DNA of 30,709 nucleotides from Eimeria necatrix. Its lineage: Eukaryota; Apicomplexa; Conoidasida; Eucoccidiorida; Eimeriidae. A program made the translations under genes and the position numbers. The DNA is taken from the NCBI RefSeq assembly GCF_000499385.1, contig NW_013654317.1:1-30709 (forward strand). The letters are read 5' to 3'. Positions 9,935 through 19,715 of the stretch are shown one piece after another; the first letter of the stretch is position 1; each line of letters begins with the position of its first letter. Under the pieces are notes generated by a model. That model was not told the origin of the DNA, did not search any database, and saw only the letters and a list, made by a program, of their open reading frames with translations.

Positions 9935-10663
9935 GGAGCCGCTCAACCAGCTCTGTCTGCGGAAATGCAGCAGCAAACAAACCCGCATTGCTGCAGAATG
10001 AAGCAGCAGGGGAAATGAAAAAGAATAAATGAAATAAAAAAGAAAAAAGAAAAAAAGAAAAATGAAATCCAAAAGAAACCCAAATTAATTGCATTTACTC
10101 CAAAGGCCCGTACATTTCATAGATAAGCAAATGTACAAATTACATTTAAATAATATATAATGTATATTATTTGTATATATACCATATATACATATATATA
10201 TATAAATACTATATATATTACATATAATTATTATATATATTATATATTTATATTACATTCATATTATAATATATTATAATATATTATAATATATAAATAT
10301 ATATATATGCATTTATATATGTACACAGACGCCAAAAAGAGGCCTTGGCCCTTCTGGCACTTTCTGGGGGCCCCCCGGAGGCCCCCAGAAGGCCCCGTGG
10401 TCCACTGGTCCACTGGTCCACTGGTCACGGGGCCTGGGGGCGTCCAGGGGGCCCCCGGGTGCAGCAGAAAGTGCAGATTTTGGTGGCTGCGGGCCCTCGC
10501 CCTTGCTGCCCCGCAGCAGCAGCAGCAGCTGCTGCTGCTGCTGCTGCTGCTGCTGCACTCTCCTCACCTTTTTTCCCGTTGTCGGGAGGCCCCTGTCCGC
10601 CAGGAGGCTGCGGAGGTCCGCAACCTTCATGGAGTTGAAGTCCGGGGGCGCCGCGTGGGCCAT
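8180..10663 (-). CDS. SAP-domain ribonucleoprotein, SARNP/CIP29/THO1 family, complete, 6 exons
   Basis: Family members are small RNA/DNA-binding proteins that work with the TREX complex in mRNA packaging and export. Proposed exons (- strand) are 10663-10568, 9956-9680, 9529-9470, 9072-8973, 8638-8599 and 8266-8180. Phases agree and give 219 residues, close to human SARNP (210). Exon 1 plus the start of exon 2 gives a SAP motif: SMKVADLRSLLADRGLPTTG, then KK-TELVERL. Exon 2 adds poly-Ala and acidic runs. Exons 3-6 give the family's repeated basic R-F-G elements: KLAARKAKFG, MMERARRFGL, KKKRAERFGL and KRRKRAERFGL. Two introns split these elements (inside the G codon, and in the R codon before FG). 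The C-terminus FGLVDEVGGT resembles the human end. ATG at 10663 directly precedes the SAP motif. The donor of exon 2 (GTGCAG at 9679) is the least certain junction. Intron 3 carries AAACCCT arrays. Confidence 0.85.
8785..8826. other. Two copies of the GGTGTACGTACACC palindrome
   Basis: Perfect 14-bp palindromes at 8785-8798 and 8813-8826, separated by 14 bases, lie inside intron 4 of the SAP-domain gene. Confidence 0.9.
9261..9456. repeat. AGGGTTT telomere-like units in intron 3 of the SAP-domain gene
   Basis: Two clean arrays (about 9262-9293 and 9424-9458) flank degenerate units. Read on the gene's own strand they are AAACCCT, and the second array starts about 12 bases after the donor of exon 3 (GTGACT). 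Confidence 0.9.
10143..10320. repeat. (TA)n-rich stretch in intron 1 of the SAP-domain gene
   Basis: Nearly pure A/T with TATATA and TATAATATAT units. Intron 1 (10567-9957) also has CAG units shortly after the donor, followed by CTG units on the transcript strand (10514-10556 region). It also has a GGTCCACT tandem repeat (about 10399-10428) beside G/C-only sequence. Confidence 0.8.
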
Positions 10664-11122
10664 TTCGGCTGCTGCTGCGGCGCTGCTGCTTGCGATTTCG
10701 AAAACAAATCCAAAAATAAATCCAAAATAAAATATAATTTGAATAATTCAAATGTTTTGAGCCATTAAGCGCAGCCGGAGCGCCGGAGGCGAGCGAGAGC
10801 CGCCGCGCTGGGGTGTATAGACAGCTGCACTCCGCGCGCCCGCTCTCCACACCCAAGACCCCTCAAATCTCCGTTCTTTTGCCGAAACAATTCAAAAATA
10901 AAGAAATAAATGACAAATAATACAATTTTAAAGAGTTCTGGCGAAAAACGGAGGCCAGCAGCCGCAGACGCCGTTCTCAGAACCCAGGGGCCCCCCAGCG
11001 CCACTATGGGGCTGCTGCCGCTGCAGCAGCCGACCAGTGACTCCTTACTTCCCTTCTCTGCAGTTTAATTCCTTTTTAAATCCAATTCGAGGCTTTTTAG
11101 CTTTTTAAATGCCAAATAACAA

Positions 11123-11163
<41 letters not shown>

Positions 11164-11194
11164 CTTGTGCTGCGGAAGGCAACTCAAGAGAATT

Positions 11195-11300
11195 TCAGAC
11201 TCGGACTTCTTCTTTGTTTGTCTGCAGCAGCTGCAGGTCTTTCAGCGTCTTCCCGCTGAACCATTCAAAATAATGCTGCTGCTGCTGGCATCGCTGCTGC

Positions 11301-11356
<56 letters not shown>

Positions 11357-11402
11357 CTGAGTGTGCAAGAGCTCGAAACCAAACCAGCTCCACAAGCTGT
11401 AC
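11195..11402 (-). CDS. Doubtful coding segment, unrecognised
   Basis: On the - strand, a segment after a possible TACAG acceptor (near 11391) reads LWSWFGFELLHTQ, then a Gln run, then HYFEWFSGKTLKDLQLLQ and a stop at about 11195. The non-repetitive parts are not simple CAG products and could be the last exon of a small gene. A GTAAGT donor-like site lies at about 11404. I recognise no family and find no start codon or upstream exon. It may equally be chance, because CTG tracts leave all frames open. Confidence 0.2.
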
Positions 11403-11654
11403 TTACACCGCAACAAAGCCCGAGGGAGCGGCCCTCCCAGCTGCTGCTGCTGTTTTGTCTATCTTGAACTGCTGCTGCTGCTGCTGCTGCAGTCGATCTT
11501 CTGTGGATTGCTGCTGCTGCTGCTGCTGCTGCTGCAGCTGCTGGCCGCCTTCAGAAGCTGGGGAGATGCTGCAGCGCCTCCAAGGTGTACGTACACCCGG
11601 CAGGGATATAGGGCTCCGTAGTCTGGCCCCACAAGCAGCAAACCCTCAATCCTA

Positions 11655-12175
11655 TACAAACCCTAAACCCTAAATAAACCCTAAACCCTAAATAAACCCC
11701 ACACCCTAAATAAACCCTAAATCCTGTATAAACCCTAGACTCTGAACCCAGCCCTCGAAGTGAACCCTTGACACTGAAAAACCCTAGACCCTGAGTAAAC
11801 CCTACACCCTGAGTAAACCCTAAACCCTGAGTAAACCCTAAACCCTGAGGAGCTTTTAGCTGTCAGTGAAACTTGAATTCTGGACAAACCCTAAATCCTA
11901 GAAACCTCTAGACCCTAGGCAGACCCTAAACCCTAGGCCCAAAACCTCGGTAAACCCTTAATCCTAGCCAAACCCTAAACCCTCGGCAAACCCTAAACCC
12001 CAGCCAAACCCTAAACCCTCGGCAAACCCCAAGCCCTAGCCAAACCCTAAACCCTCGCTAAGCTCTAAAACCTAGCCAAGCCCTAAACCCTCGGCAAACC
12101 CTAAACCCTAGCCAAACCCTAAACCCTAGCCAAACCCTAAACCCTCAGTAAACCCTAAACCCTAGCCCTAAACCG
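11655..12175. repeat. Degenerate AAACCCT telomere-like field
   Basis: About 50 units of the type CCAAACCCTAAACCCT are joined by short variable linkers (TAAATAA, TCGGC, TAGC, TGAGT). Unlike the clean arrays in introns, this is heavily mutated and has a higher-order pattern in which pairs of AAACCCT are separated by CTCGGC or CTAGCC. Confidence 0.9.
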
Positions 12176-12304
12176 CAAATGAAGTGCCTAGAAATAAAGC
12201 CAAGCAGCAGCAGTCTGGGCGGCGTGCTGCGGCCGCGGGGTGTACAGACACCTGGAGCCACCGCTGCATGCATGCATCTATCGAGACACGAAAAATGATA
12301 TAAT

Positions 12305-12548
12305 GAAGAAAGGGGGCCCCCCAAACCCCAGCGGCCATCAGGGGGGCCCCCATCTCCTCCTCAAGAGGGGGCCCCCCAGGGTCCCCAGGGGCCCCTTCAG
12401 GGACCTCAAGGGGCCCCCATGGGGCCTCAGGGGCCCCTTAGTGTTTTCAGGGGGCCCCCATGGGGCCTCAGGGGGCCCCCTACGGCCCTCAGGGGCCCCC
12501 ATAGGGCCGCAGGGGGCCCCCTAAAGCCCTCAGGGGGCCCCCATGGGG
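12305..12548. repeat. G/C-only GGGGGCCCC repeats with TCAGG spacers
   Basis: About 13 copies of GGGGGCCCCC or GGGGCCCC are spaced by short A/T-containing linkers such as CTCA and CATGGGGCCTCA, immediately downstream of the AP-3 beta stop codon. The same 9-mer forms the Gly-Ala-Pro codons of the neighbouring genes. Confidence 0.8.
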
Positions 12549-12572
12549 CCCCTGCTGCCTGTGTGTGGGGCC

Positions 12573-12615
12573 CTAGGAGAGGGCAGGCGAGACGGGGTTC
12601 CAGGGGAGTTCTTTG

Positions 12616-12650
<35 letters not shown>

Positions 12651-12733
12651 TCCGCCGTCCATCTGCAGCAGGTGAGCTGCTTGTTCTTCGGGAGTCTGCT
12701 GCTTGTAGTGGAGCTGCTGCTGCAGCAGGAGCA

Positions 12734-12765
<32 letters not shown>

Positions 12766-13728
12766 AGGGCCTCGTCGTCGCTTTCCTCATCCTCCCCTGC
12801 GACGATGGCTCCCTGCGAGCCGCGCGCAGCAGCCGCAGCTGCAGCAGCAGCAGCAGCAGCAGCAGCAGCGGGGGCCCCCTGGAGCTCCTGGGCGTAGGGG
12901 CCCCCCGGAGGGTCCTCCTCAAAAGCTGCCCACAGGGCCTCCACGTGCTGCTCGCTGCTGCTGCTGCTGCTGCTGCCCTCGGGGGGCCCCCCCGCGGAGC
13001 GGGTGGCTGTACAGTCGGTGCTGTTGGCTGCAGAGGCCGCTGCGGTGTCTGTACACCCCAAGTCCCCGAGGCCCCCGTAAAACAAATCCAAGTCCAAGGG
13101 ACTCAAAGGGCCCTTTCCAGAGTCTCTTCTTCCCATGAGAGTGGCGGCATTGTCTTGTCGAATGACATCGCTGGAGCAGATGGCCTGGAGGCCCCTCGCG
13201 GAGGGGCTTCCGGGGCCCCGGGGGCCCCCCGGGGGCCCCCCGGGGGCCCCCCGGGGGGCCCCCAGCGGGGCCCCCAGGGGGCCCCCCGCAGGCGGCCGCA
13301 CCCCCAGAGACAGAAAAGACTGCCGCAAAGCCTCCTCCTCCGTCAGGCACTGCCGCAGGGCCTCGTCCGAGTCTGCTGCAGCAAAAGGGGGCAGCGGGAG
13401 GGCCCCCGGGAGGGGCCCCCCCCCCGTGTGGAAGGCCAGGGAGCTGGGGGGCCACACCCCCGCCGCCTCCCCCACTGGGATCGAACGATCCCAGCACCCC
13501 ACAGCGCCCGCCGCCCCCAGGGGCCCCAAGGGGCCCTGGGGGCCCCCGGAGGCCCAGGGGGCCCCGGCGGCCTTGGGGGCCCCTGGGGCCCCGGGGGCCC
13601 CGGGGGCCCCCGGGGGCCCCGGGGGCCCCGCGAAGTCGGCGGCGGGCCCACTCGGGTAGGCTAGGGACTCGAGGTACTGCTCGGCGAAGCCCCCGAGGCC
13701 CCCGTCTGCGTCCGCAGGGGCCCCGTCA

Positions 13729-13766
<38 letters not shown>

Positions 13767-13912
13767 AGTGAGGGCCCCGTAGAACCTGCCCAAGTCGCGG
13801 ACTTCCTGGCTGGGGTCGTAGAGGGCGAGCTGCAGCAGGAACTGCAGCAGCAAGTCGAGGCGGGGGAAGTGCTGCTGGCTCTGCTCGCGGGTGGGGGGCG
13901 GCACGAGGCGCC

Positions 13913-13965
<53 letters not shown>

Positions 13966-15824
13966 GGGGGGCCGCGGGCGGCGTTGGCCCGGTGGAAGGC
14001 CCACAGCCGCGTGGCCAGCAGCAGCAGCTGCAGCTTCACCTCTTCTGCTTCTTCTCGAAAACCCCTTATTAGCTGCCGCAGCGCATCTGCTGCTAGCCAA
14101 GAAAGCTGCTGGTGGTGGCGGCCCAGCAGCCAGATGAGGGAGGCCCTTGCTGCAGCAGCAGTGCGGCGCTGCAGCTGCGCAGCGAGCTGCAGCACGAGCC
14201 GCGCTGCTGCTGCGTCGTGCTGCTGCAGCTGCTGCTGCTGCACCAGCGTCCGCACGCCCACCACCGCCTCAGCAGCAGCAGCAGCAGACTTCGAGTCCAG
14301 CAGCAAAGCAAACAGCCGCAAACTGAAGCCCTGCGCCTGCGGGTGCTGCAGCGCCAGCAGCGTGAGGGCCCTGCATGCAGCAGCAGCAAGAGCTGCGTCT
14401 CCGTCCCAGTGTACGTACACCCGGAGTTCGGGCAGCAGCAGCGGCAGGCTGGCCGCGTCCGCCAGCCCCAGCAGCAGCAGCAGCAGCAGCTTCTGCTGCC
14501 GCACTGCAGCACAGTCTCCCTGCTTCACGAAAAACTCCCGCAAGTGCTGCTGAAACAGCCACGGAGCAGCAGCAGCAAACGAGTGCAGCACCCGCAGCAG
14601 CAGCTCCTTCAGCTCCGCCCCGCAGGTGTACAGACACCGCAGCAGCGGAGACACCACGCAGCCCCAGCAGCAAACTGGCAGCAGCTGCTGCACTGCAGCA
14701 CACGCGGAAACCACCACTGCAGCACTGTCGCTGCTCAGCAGCAGCTCAGCAGCAGCAACAAACCGCTCCAGGTCCCGCGGCAGCGGCTTGCACCGCCGCT
14801 CCGCAACGCACCCGGGGGGCCCCTGCGCGGCCTCCAGACCCTCCGCTAAAGCCAAGGGGGCCCCCCGCAGACTCCGGGACGCCAAGAACGCCACGGACGA
14901 CAGCCGCGGCGGGCTCACGCCGCTGCTGCCGCTGCTGCTGCTGCTGCTGCAGGTGCTGCTGCTGCAGGTGCTGCTGCTGCTGCTGCTGGCCTGCGTCGGC
15001 GACCGCTCTGCCGCCTCCCGCCCGTCCTGGGGCCCCCCCGGGGCCCCCCCCGCGAGGTCCCCCGGGGGGGCCCCTGGGGGGCCCCCCGGGGGCCCCCCGG
15101 GGGCCCCCGGGGGCCCCGCAGGCTGGGGCTGGCTGAAGAAGCAGCGGCAGTAGCGGGTAAGAAGGTCCAGGGCCACGACTTGGGGCCCCGGCTGCAGCTG
15201 CGGAAGAGCAGCAACAAGGCGGGAGAAGAAGGGGTGGAGCAAAGCAAGGACCTCCTCCTGGGTCTCGGGGGGCCCCCCGCCTTCGAGGGGCCCCCCGGGG
15301 CCCCCCTGGGGGCCCCCCGGGCCCCCGCCCCCCTGGGGGCCCCCCTGGGGGCCCCCCTGGGGGCCCCCCGGGGGCCCCGGGGAGGCGCGGAGGGACTGGA
15401 AGAAGATGAGGCGGAAGGAGACAAGTGCAGCGCCAGCAACGGCCAGCTCGCCGTCGGCCAGCAGCTGCAGCAGCAGCAGCAGCAGCTCGTGGCGCTGGTC
15501 TGCGTCTAAGAAGAAGAGTTTTGCTGCTGCATGCGCTGCAGTCTTGCGGACAAGGGGGGAAGTGTCTGCTGCTGCGCGGCGGAGACTCTGCAGCAGCAGC
15601 TGCGCAGCCTCCAGCAGCTGCAGCGAAGACAGAGACTTAAGTGCTGCTGCGCGCAGCACGTGGGAGCTGCTGCAGAGGTCCTTCTGGTAGCCGTTGAGGG
15701 CCAGCAGCGCCAAGTCCGGGGCTTCCTCTGCATGCAGCACGAGGTAAAGATAAACAAGTCTTTTGAGTTCGAAGTCGGGGGTGGAGAGGTTCTTGAGGAC
15801 GTCTGCGAAGAAGGGGGGGGGCCC

Positions 15825-15862
<38 letters not shown>

Positions 15863-16085
15863 CTGCGGCCAGCACCCGCCGCAGCCCCGCCAGCTTCAGC
15901 TCCGTGCTGCTGCTCCCCAGCTGCTGCCGGATCTGCGCAGCTTGCTGCTCCCCCTCCACGAAGTAGCTGCTTTCGCTGGAGCTCACGAGCCGCAGCAGCG
16001 CGCGGACTCCCTCGGAGGCCTTCTGCAGCAGCGGCGCAGCAGCAGCTTGCGTGGCGCTGCGCACTTTCCCCACTTGCTGCTGCAT
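12573..16085 (-). CDS. AP3B: AP-3 adaptor complex, beta subunit
   Basis: Large subunit of the AP-3 coat, which sorts cargo from Golgi/endosomes to lysosome-related compartments. One uninterrupted frame gives 1170 residues (human AP3B1 is 1094). The N-terminal adaptin HEAT region is clear. Near residues 95-145 it reads FADVLKNLSTPDFELKRLVY and HAEEAPDLALLALNGYQKDL. Then come SPLVRKTAAHAAAKLFFLD and LVAGAALVSF. Near residue 645 it reads RASLIWLLGRHHQQLSWLA, then VKLQLLLLATRLW, and near 760 VRDLGRFYGAL. These blocks match the beta-3 rather than the beta-1/2 pattern. ATG at 16085 is chosen because the frame upstream has no ATG and is only Gly/Pro-rich. Insertions include poly-Ala, a 17-residue Gln run (about 13917-13966) and Gly-Pro-Ala tracts (15020-15120, 15265-15385, 13190-13280, 13510-13630). 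The last 300 residues are low complexity, and I see no AP ear domain. The lack of introns is unusual beside its neighbours. Confidence 0.85.
13044..13057. other. GGTGTCTGTACACC element inside AP-3 beta coding sequence
   Basis: Variant form of the window's recurring palindrome. Read on the gene strand it encodes G-C-T-D-T. Two more copies in this gene lie at 14409-14420 (encoding V-Y-V-H) and 14625-14638 (encoding C-L-Y-T). Confidence 0.85.
13475..13494. other. 20-bp hairpin sequence inside AP-3 beta coding sequence
   Basis: CTGGGATCG and its exact complement CGATCCCAG are two bases apart. On the gene strand it encodes W-D-R-S-I-P within a low-complexity Gly/Pro-rich segment, so it lies in inserted rather than conserved protein. 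Confidence 0.85.
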
Positions 16086-18014
16086 CGCTGCAGCAGCCCG
16101 CAGCCCCGGGGGGCCCCCAACAAGCCCGCTGCCCTTCCGGGGGGCCCCCAACAAGCCCGCTGCCCTCCCGGGGGCCCCCGGCCCTGCGCCCCTCCGCGGG
16201 GGCCCCTGCGCATGCACGGAGCCGCCGGGTGTACAGACACCGCAGGCGCCGCCGCCGCGCTCCACAGCGCCTCTCCGCGCGGAAAGCAGCGCTTCCGAGC
16301 CTGCAACTGCTTTCTAAAGGAAGTCTTTTTGCTTTTTCTGCTGCAATTGCTTTTAAAAGAAGGCCTTTTGCTTTTTCTGCTGCTTCTCACGCGGCAGCTG
16401 CGCAGACGCGCGCGTCCACGCGCGAGCAGCCGCTGCCACCGCCGCTGCCAGCCAACGCGCAAACCCCGGAAAGCTGCGGGAAACTCGCGAGCCGCAGCGC
16501 CCCAGCCGCGCCGAAATGTGAAATACAGAAAGAACTTCGCGAAGAAAGAAGAAACTGCGAAGAAGCGCGCAGAGCCGGAGCCAGGTTTCGCGGGAGAGGC
16601 GCGCGCAGACAGCTCACGGCCGACGCATTGATTTGTCAGGAGCCACGGGAGCCAACACGGAATCTTTCGGATAAAAAGAACAACACAAGAAAGTTATTTT
16701 CAAGAAACAAAAGCTAAAAAAAACTGCTGCACAGAAACCCAGGATCAGCCGCCCGCCATCCACAGCCCCCGCCCACGCCGCCGCGCCTTCACGCCCGCTG
16801 CTGCCTCTGCCTCCTCGCCCGCCCCTCCTTTCCACTTTTGGACTTCATTTCCAAATTCTAAAAACTATTTCCTTTCTTTTTCTCCTTGTCAGTGCCCAAC
16901 GGACCCGGGGGGCCCCCCAGACTCGCCGCCCCCCCGCCCGCCGCCTATATATAACCTCTCCACGGCGAACTGAAGTTGCGCGCTGGGGGCCCCCACGGCC
17001 AACATTTCGCTCCTTCTCCCTTTTGCATTTCTGTCTTTAGAGAGCTGCTGACGAAAAGCTCGCAAAAAGGTCCAGAAGGACCCCAGCTGCTGCTGCAGCA
17101 GCAGCTGCTGCTGCTGCTGCTGCTGCTGCTGCGGCTGCTGCTGCGGCAGTGCGAAGGCCGCAGCAGCAAAGCAGCAGCAACGCCTGCGCACGGCGCTGCA
17201 GCCGCAGGGACCACGGCTAGCTGGCCAGCAGCAGCTGGCAGCAGCAGCGCTCTGCAGCAAAGTAGCCAGCGCCCCACACCCGGTAGAATGCCCTGCAGCG
17301 TGGGCAGCTAGCTAGCTAGCTAGCTATACAAGGGGGCCCCCCGCGAACTCTGGCTCCTCGGAGCTGTAAGAGGGGCCCCCAGCTAGCCATTATTCCTGTT
17401 CGCTAGCTAGCTACCTATAGGTCGAACCCCCAGGCAGTTCTGGCTCCTCCTAGCTAGCTAGCTAGCTATGAGGAGCTCCTTAGGTAGTTCTGGCTCGCTG
17501 TAGCTAGCTAGCTACCTAGAATGGGGCCCCCAGGTTGTCCTGGCTTGTAGCTAGCTGGCTAGCTATCCAGCTGTAAGGGGGCCCCTAGGCAGTTCTGGCT
17601 TCCCCGAGCTAGCTAGCTAGCTAGCAGGCCCGTAGGTCGTTCGGCCCCCCTCTGGCTATCTAGCTAGCTAGCAGTGGGCCCCTAGGTAGACCACGCTTCT
17701 TATGGCTCGCTAGCTAGCTAGCTAGCTCGCCAGCTAGCTAGCTAGCTAGCTGGCTATCTCTCTAGCTAGCTAGCTAGCTAGCTAGCTAGCTAGCTAACCA
17801 GTAGTGGAGTGCATGTAGGTGCAGCAGGAGCTGTCCGTACACCCCAGGGGCCTCGCTAGGGGGAAGAAACGAGAAAGGAAATAAATGAACAGCCAAATAA
17901 ATAAACAACTAAATAATAAATAAATAAACAACAAATAAATAATAAATAATAATAAATAAATAAATAATAAATAAATAAATAATAATAAATAATAAATGAA
18001 TTAAAGTTCTGTTG
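16086..18014. other. Spacer between FEN1 3' end and AP-3 beta start
   Basis: Contains the presumed AP-3 beta 5' region and the FEN1 3' flank. It has a palindrome copy at 16228-16241, a decayed one at 17830-17843, and a TATA-like CTATATATAACC at about 16945-16956 (TATA-like on both strands, function unknown). CAG/CTG tracts lie at 17085-17135. The TAGC minisatellite and AAATAAAT repeats (about 17880-18000) adjoin the FEN1 stop. No supported gene. Confidence 0.65.
17308..17798. repeat. TAGC-rich minisatellite, ~60-bp units
   Basis: Blocks of (TAGC)n, a self-complementary tetranucleotide, alternate with a conserved spacer of the type GGGGCCCCTAGGCAGTTCTGGCTCC. The unit is about 60 bases long and present about seven times. 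It degenerates into nearly pure TAGC (17708-17796) on the FEN1 side. Confidence 0.85.
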
Positions 18015-18109
18015 CTATTTGGCGTTCCCGCTGCTGGCCCTGCGTTTGGCGGGAGGCGGGAGCGCCTTGAGAGCAGCAGCGTGCTGCTGCCTCTTGCCGC
18101 GCTTGCTGC

Positions 18110-18164
<55 letters not shown>

Positions 18165-18669
18165 CCGGGCCAAGTCCGAAGGCCTGCTGACTGCAGCGCC
18201 GAAGAAGTTTTCCAATCGAGTTTGAGTGATGAGTCCGCGGGCCCTGCGCAGGCGCTGTATGTACACCTCAACGCGGGCCTCGCTGAAAGTGCGCTCCTGC
18301 AAAGTTCACAAATTTAATTAAATAAATTAAATTAAATTTAATTAAATTTATTTAAATGCACAACCAGCGATGAAGTGAAAGGAGACAGAGAAAAGGAGAC
18401 AAACAGCAGCAGAAAGCAGCAAAACGGCGAAGAAATCGAGAAAAAAAGGACACAAATTCAATTAGCAGCAGCAGCAGCAGCTGCTGCTGCTGCTGCAGCT
18501 GCCGTTGCTGCCGCTCCTGCTGCTACTGCTGCTACCACCACTGTTGCTGCTGCTGCTGCTACTCCTGCCACTACTGCTCCTGCTGCTGCTGCTGCGACTC
18601 CTGCTCCTACTGCTACCGCTGCTGCTGCTGCTACCGCTGCTCTGCTGCTGCTGCTGCTACCGCTGCTCC

Positions 18670-18701
<32 letters not shown>

Positions 18702-19073
18702 AGTTGCTGACATTGACGAGGAACTGTTTGAGGCCCTGTTCGTCGACGTCCGCCCACTTGAAGGCGAGGGTGTGGGGCGCAGCAACAGCAGGTTGTTTGA
18801 AGCAGCAGCGGGCCCTTTGGAAGCAAAAGTTGTTGGGGACTTGGAACTTGTCTCTGTTTAAAGAAGCCAAGACAGCCTCGATGCTGCCCCTGTCTCTTAT
18901 CCAGTTGTAGGCAGTGTGGGGCCCCACACCTTTGATGCTGCTGCAGTAGTCGCAGCCGCACAAGATGCAGAAGTCTATGAACTGGTCCATGTTGAGTTGC
19001 AGCTGCTGCAGCACGGCCTCGAGGTGGATGGAGACCACGGGCTGCCCGCGGCCGCCCGCTGCTGCTGCTGCTG

Positions 19074-19106
<33 letters not shown>

Positions 19107-19348
19107 CGCTGAAGGTCAAGTTGCGCAGCAAAATGGGGGCCCCGAAGGTCAGTGCATCCGCGTCTTCTGTTGCTGCTGCCCACACTTTGCCTGCACGAGC
19201 TAGTGCAGCACACTGGGCCTCTGCTTCCCCCGGGGCCTGCAGCAGCGGCAGCCCCAGCAGCAGCAGCAGCCGCTTCACGTCTTCGTTTTGTTCCCGTGTC
19301 ACTCGCACGCTGCGGGCCAGCTGCTTCCGCAGTTCTGCTGCGTCTCCC

Positions 19349-19385
<37 letters not shown>

Positions 19386-19482
19386 CCCGCCGCTCCCGAC
19401 GACGCTCCAGCTCCGACGCCTTCTCCTCAGGCGCCTCCCCGTCAAACACAAACACAGGCCGAATCCCCTGCTCCAGCATCCT

Positions 19483-19528
<46 letters not shown>

Positions 19529-19653
19529 GAGCTGTTTCGCCGCGCAGCGTCTGCAGCACTTCTCCCAGCAGCAAGACAGCAGCTAAGCTGCGCGCGAGCA
19601 GCAAAACCCACGCCACGCACGCCGAAGCCAGCAAAGCACCCGCGCCCGCACCC

Positions 19654-19715
<62 letters not shown>

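Larger units (their letters stand above)
10664..12572. other. Spacer between the AP-3 beta and SAP-domain genes
   Basis: No gene can be assigned with confidence. It contains CTG tracts (11125-11163, 11276-11360, 11470-11535) and palindrome copies at 11584-11597 and 12239-12252, plus a decayed copy at 10812-10825. A degenerate AAACCCT field follows (about 11655-12175), then G/C-only GGGGCCCC repeats with TCAGGGG spacers (12305-12548). Confidence 0.6.

Noticed and set aside
12305..12548. Protein-coding Gly-Pro repeat gene downstream of AP-3 beta
   Set aside because: The G/C-only 9-mers keep frames open, but there is no varied sequence, clear start or splice support.
16086..16265. Upstream extension of AP-3 beta by about 60 residues
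   Set aside because: The frame is open but starts at GTG and is Gly/Pro-rich low complexity. The first in-frame ATG at 16085 leads directly into the conserved N-terminus.
18458..19213. Long - strand frame in FEN1 with Gln runs
   Set aside because: Out of frame with the FEN1 catalytic blocks; a by-product of CAG tracts.
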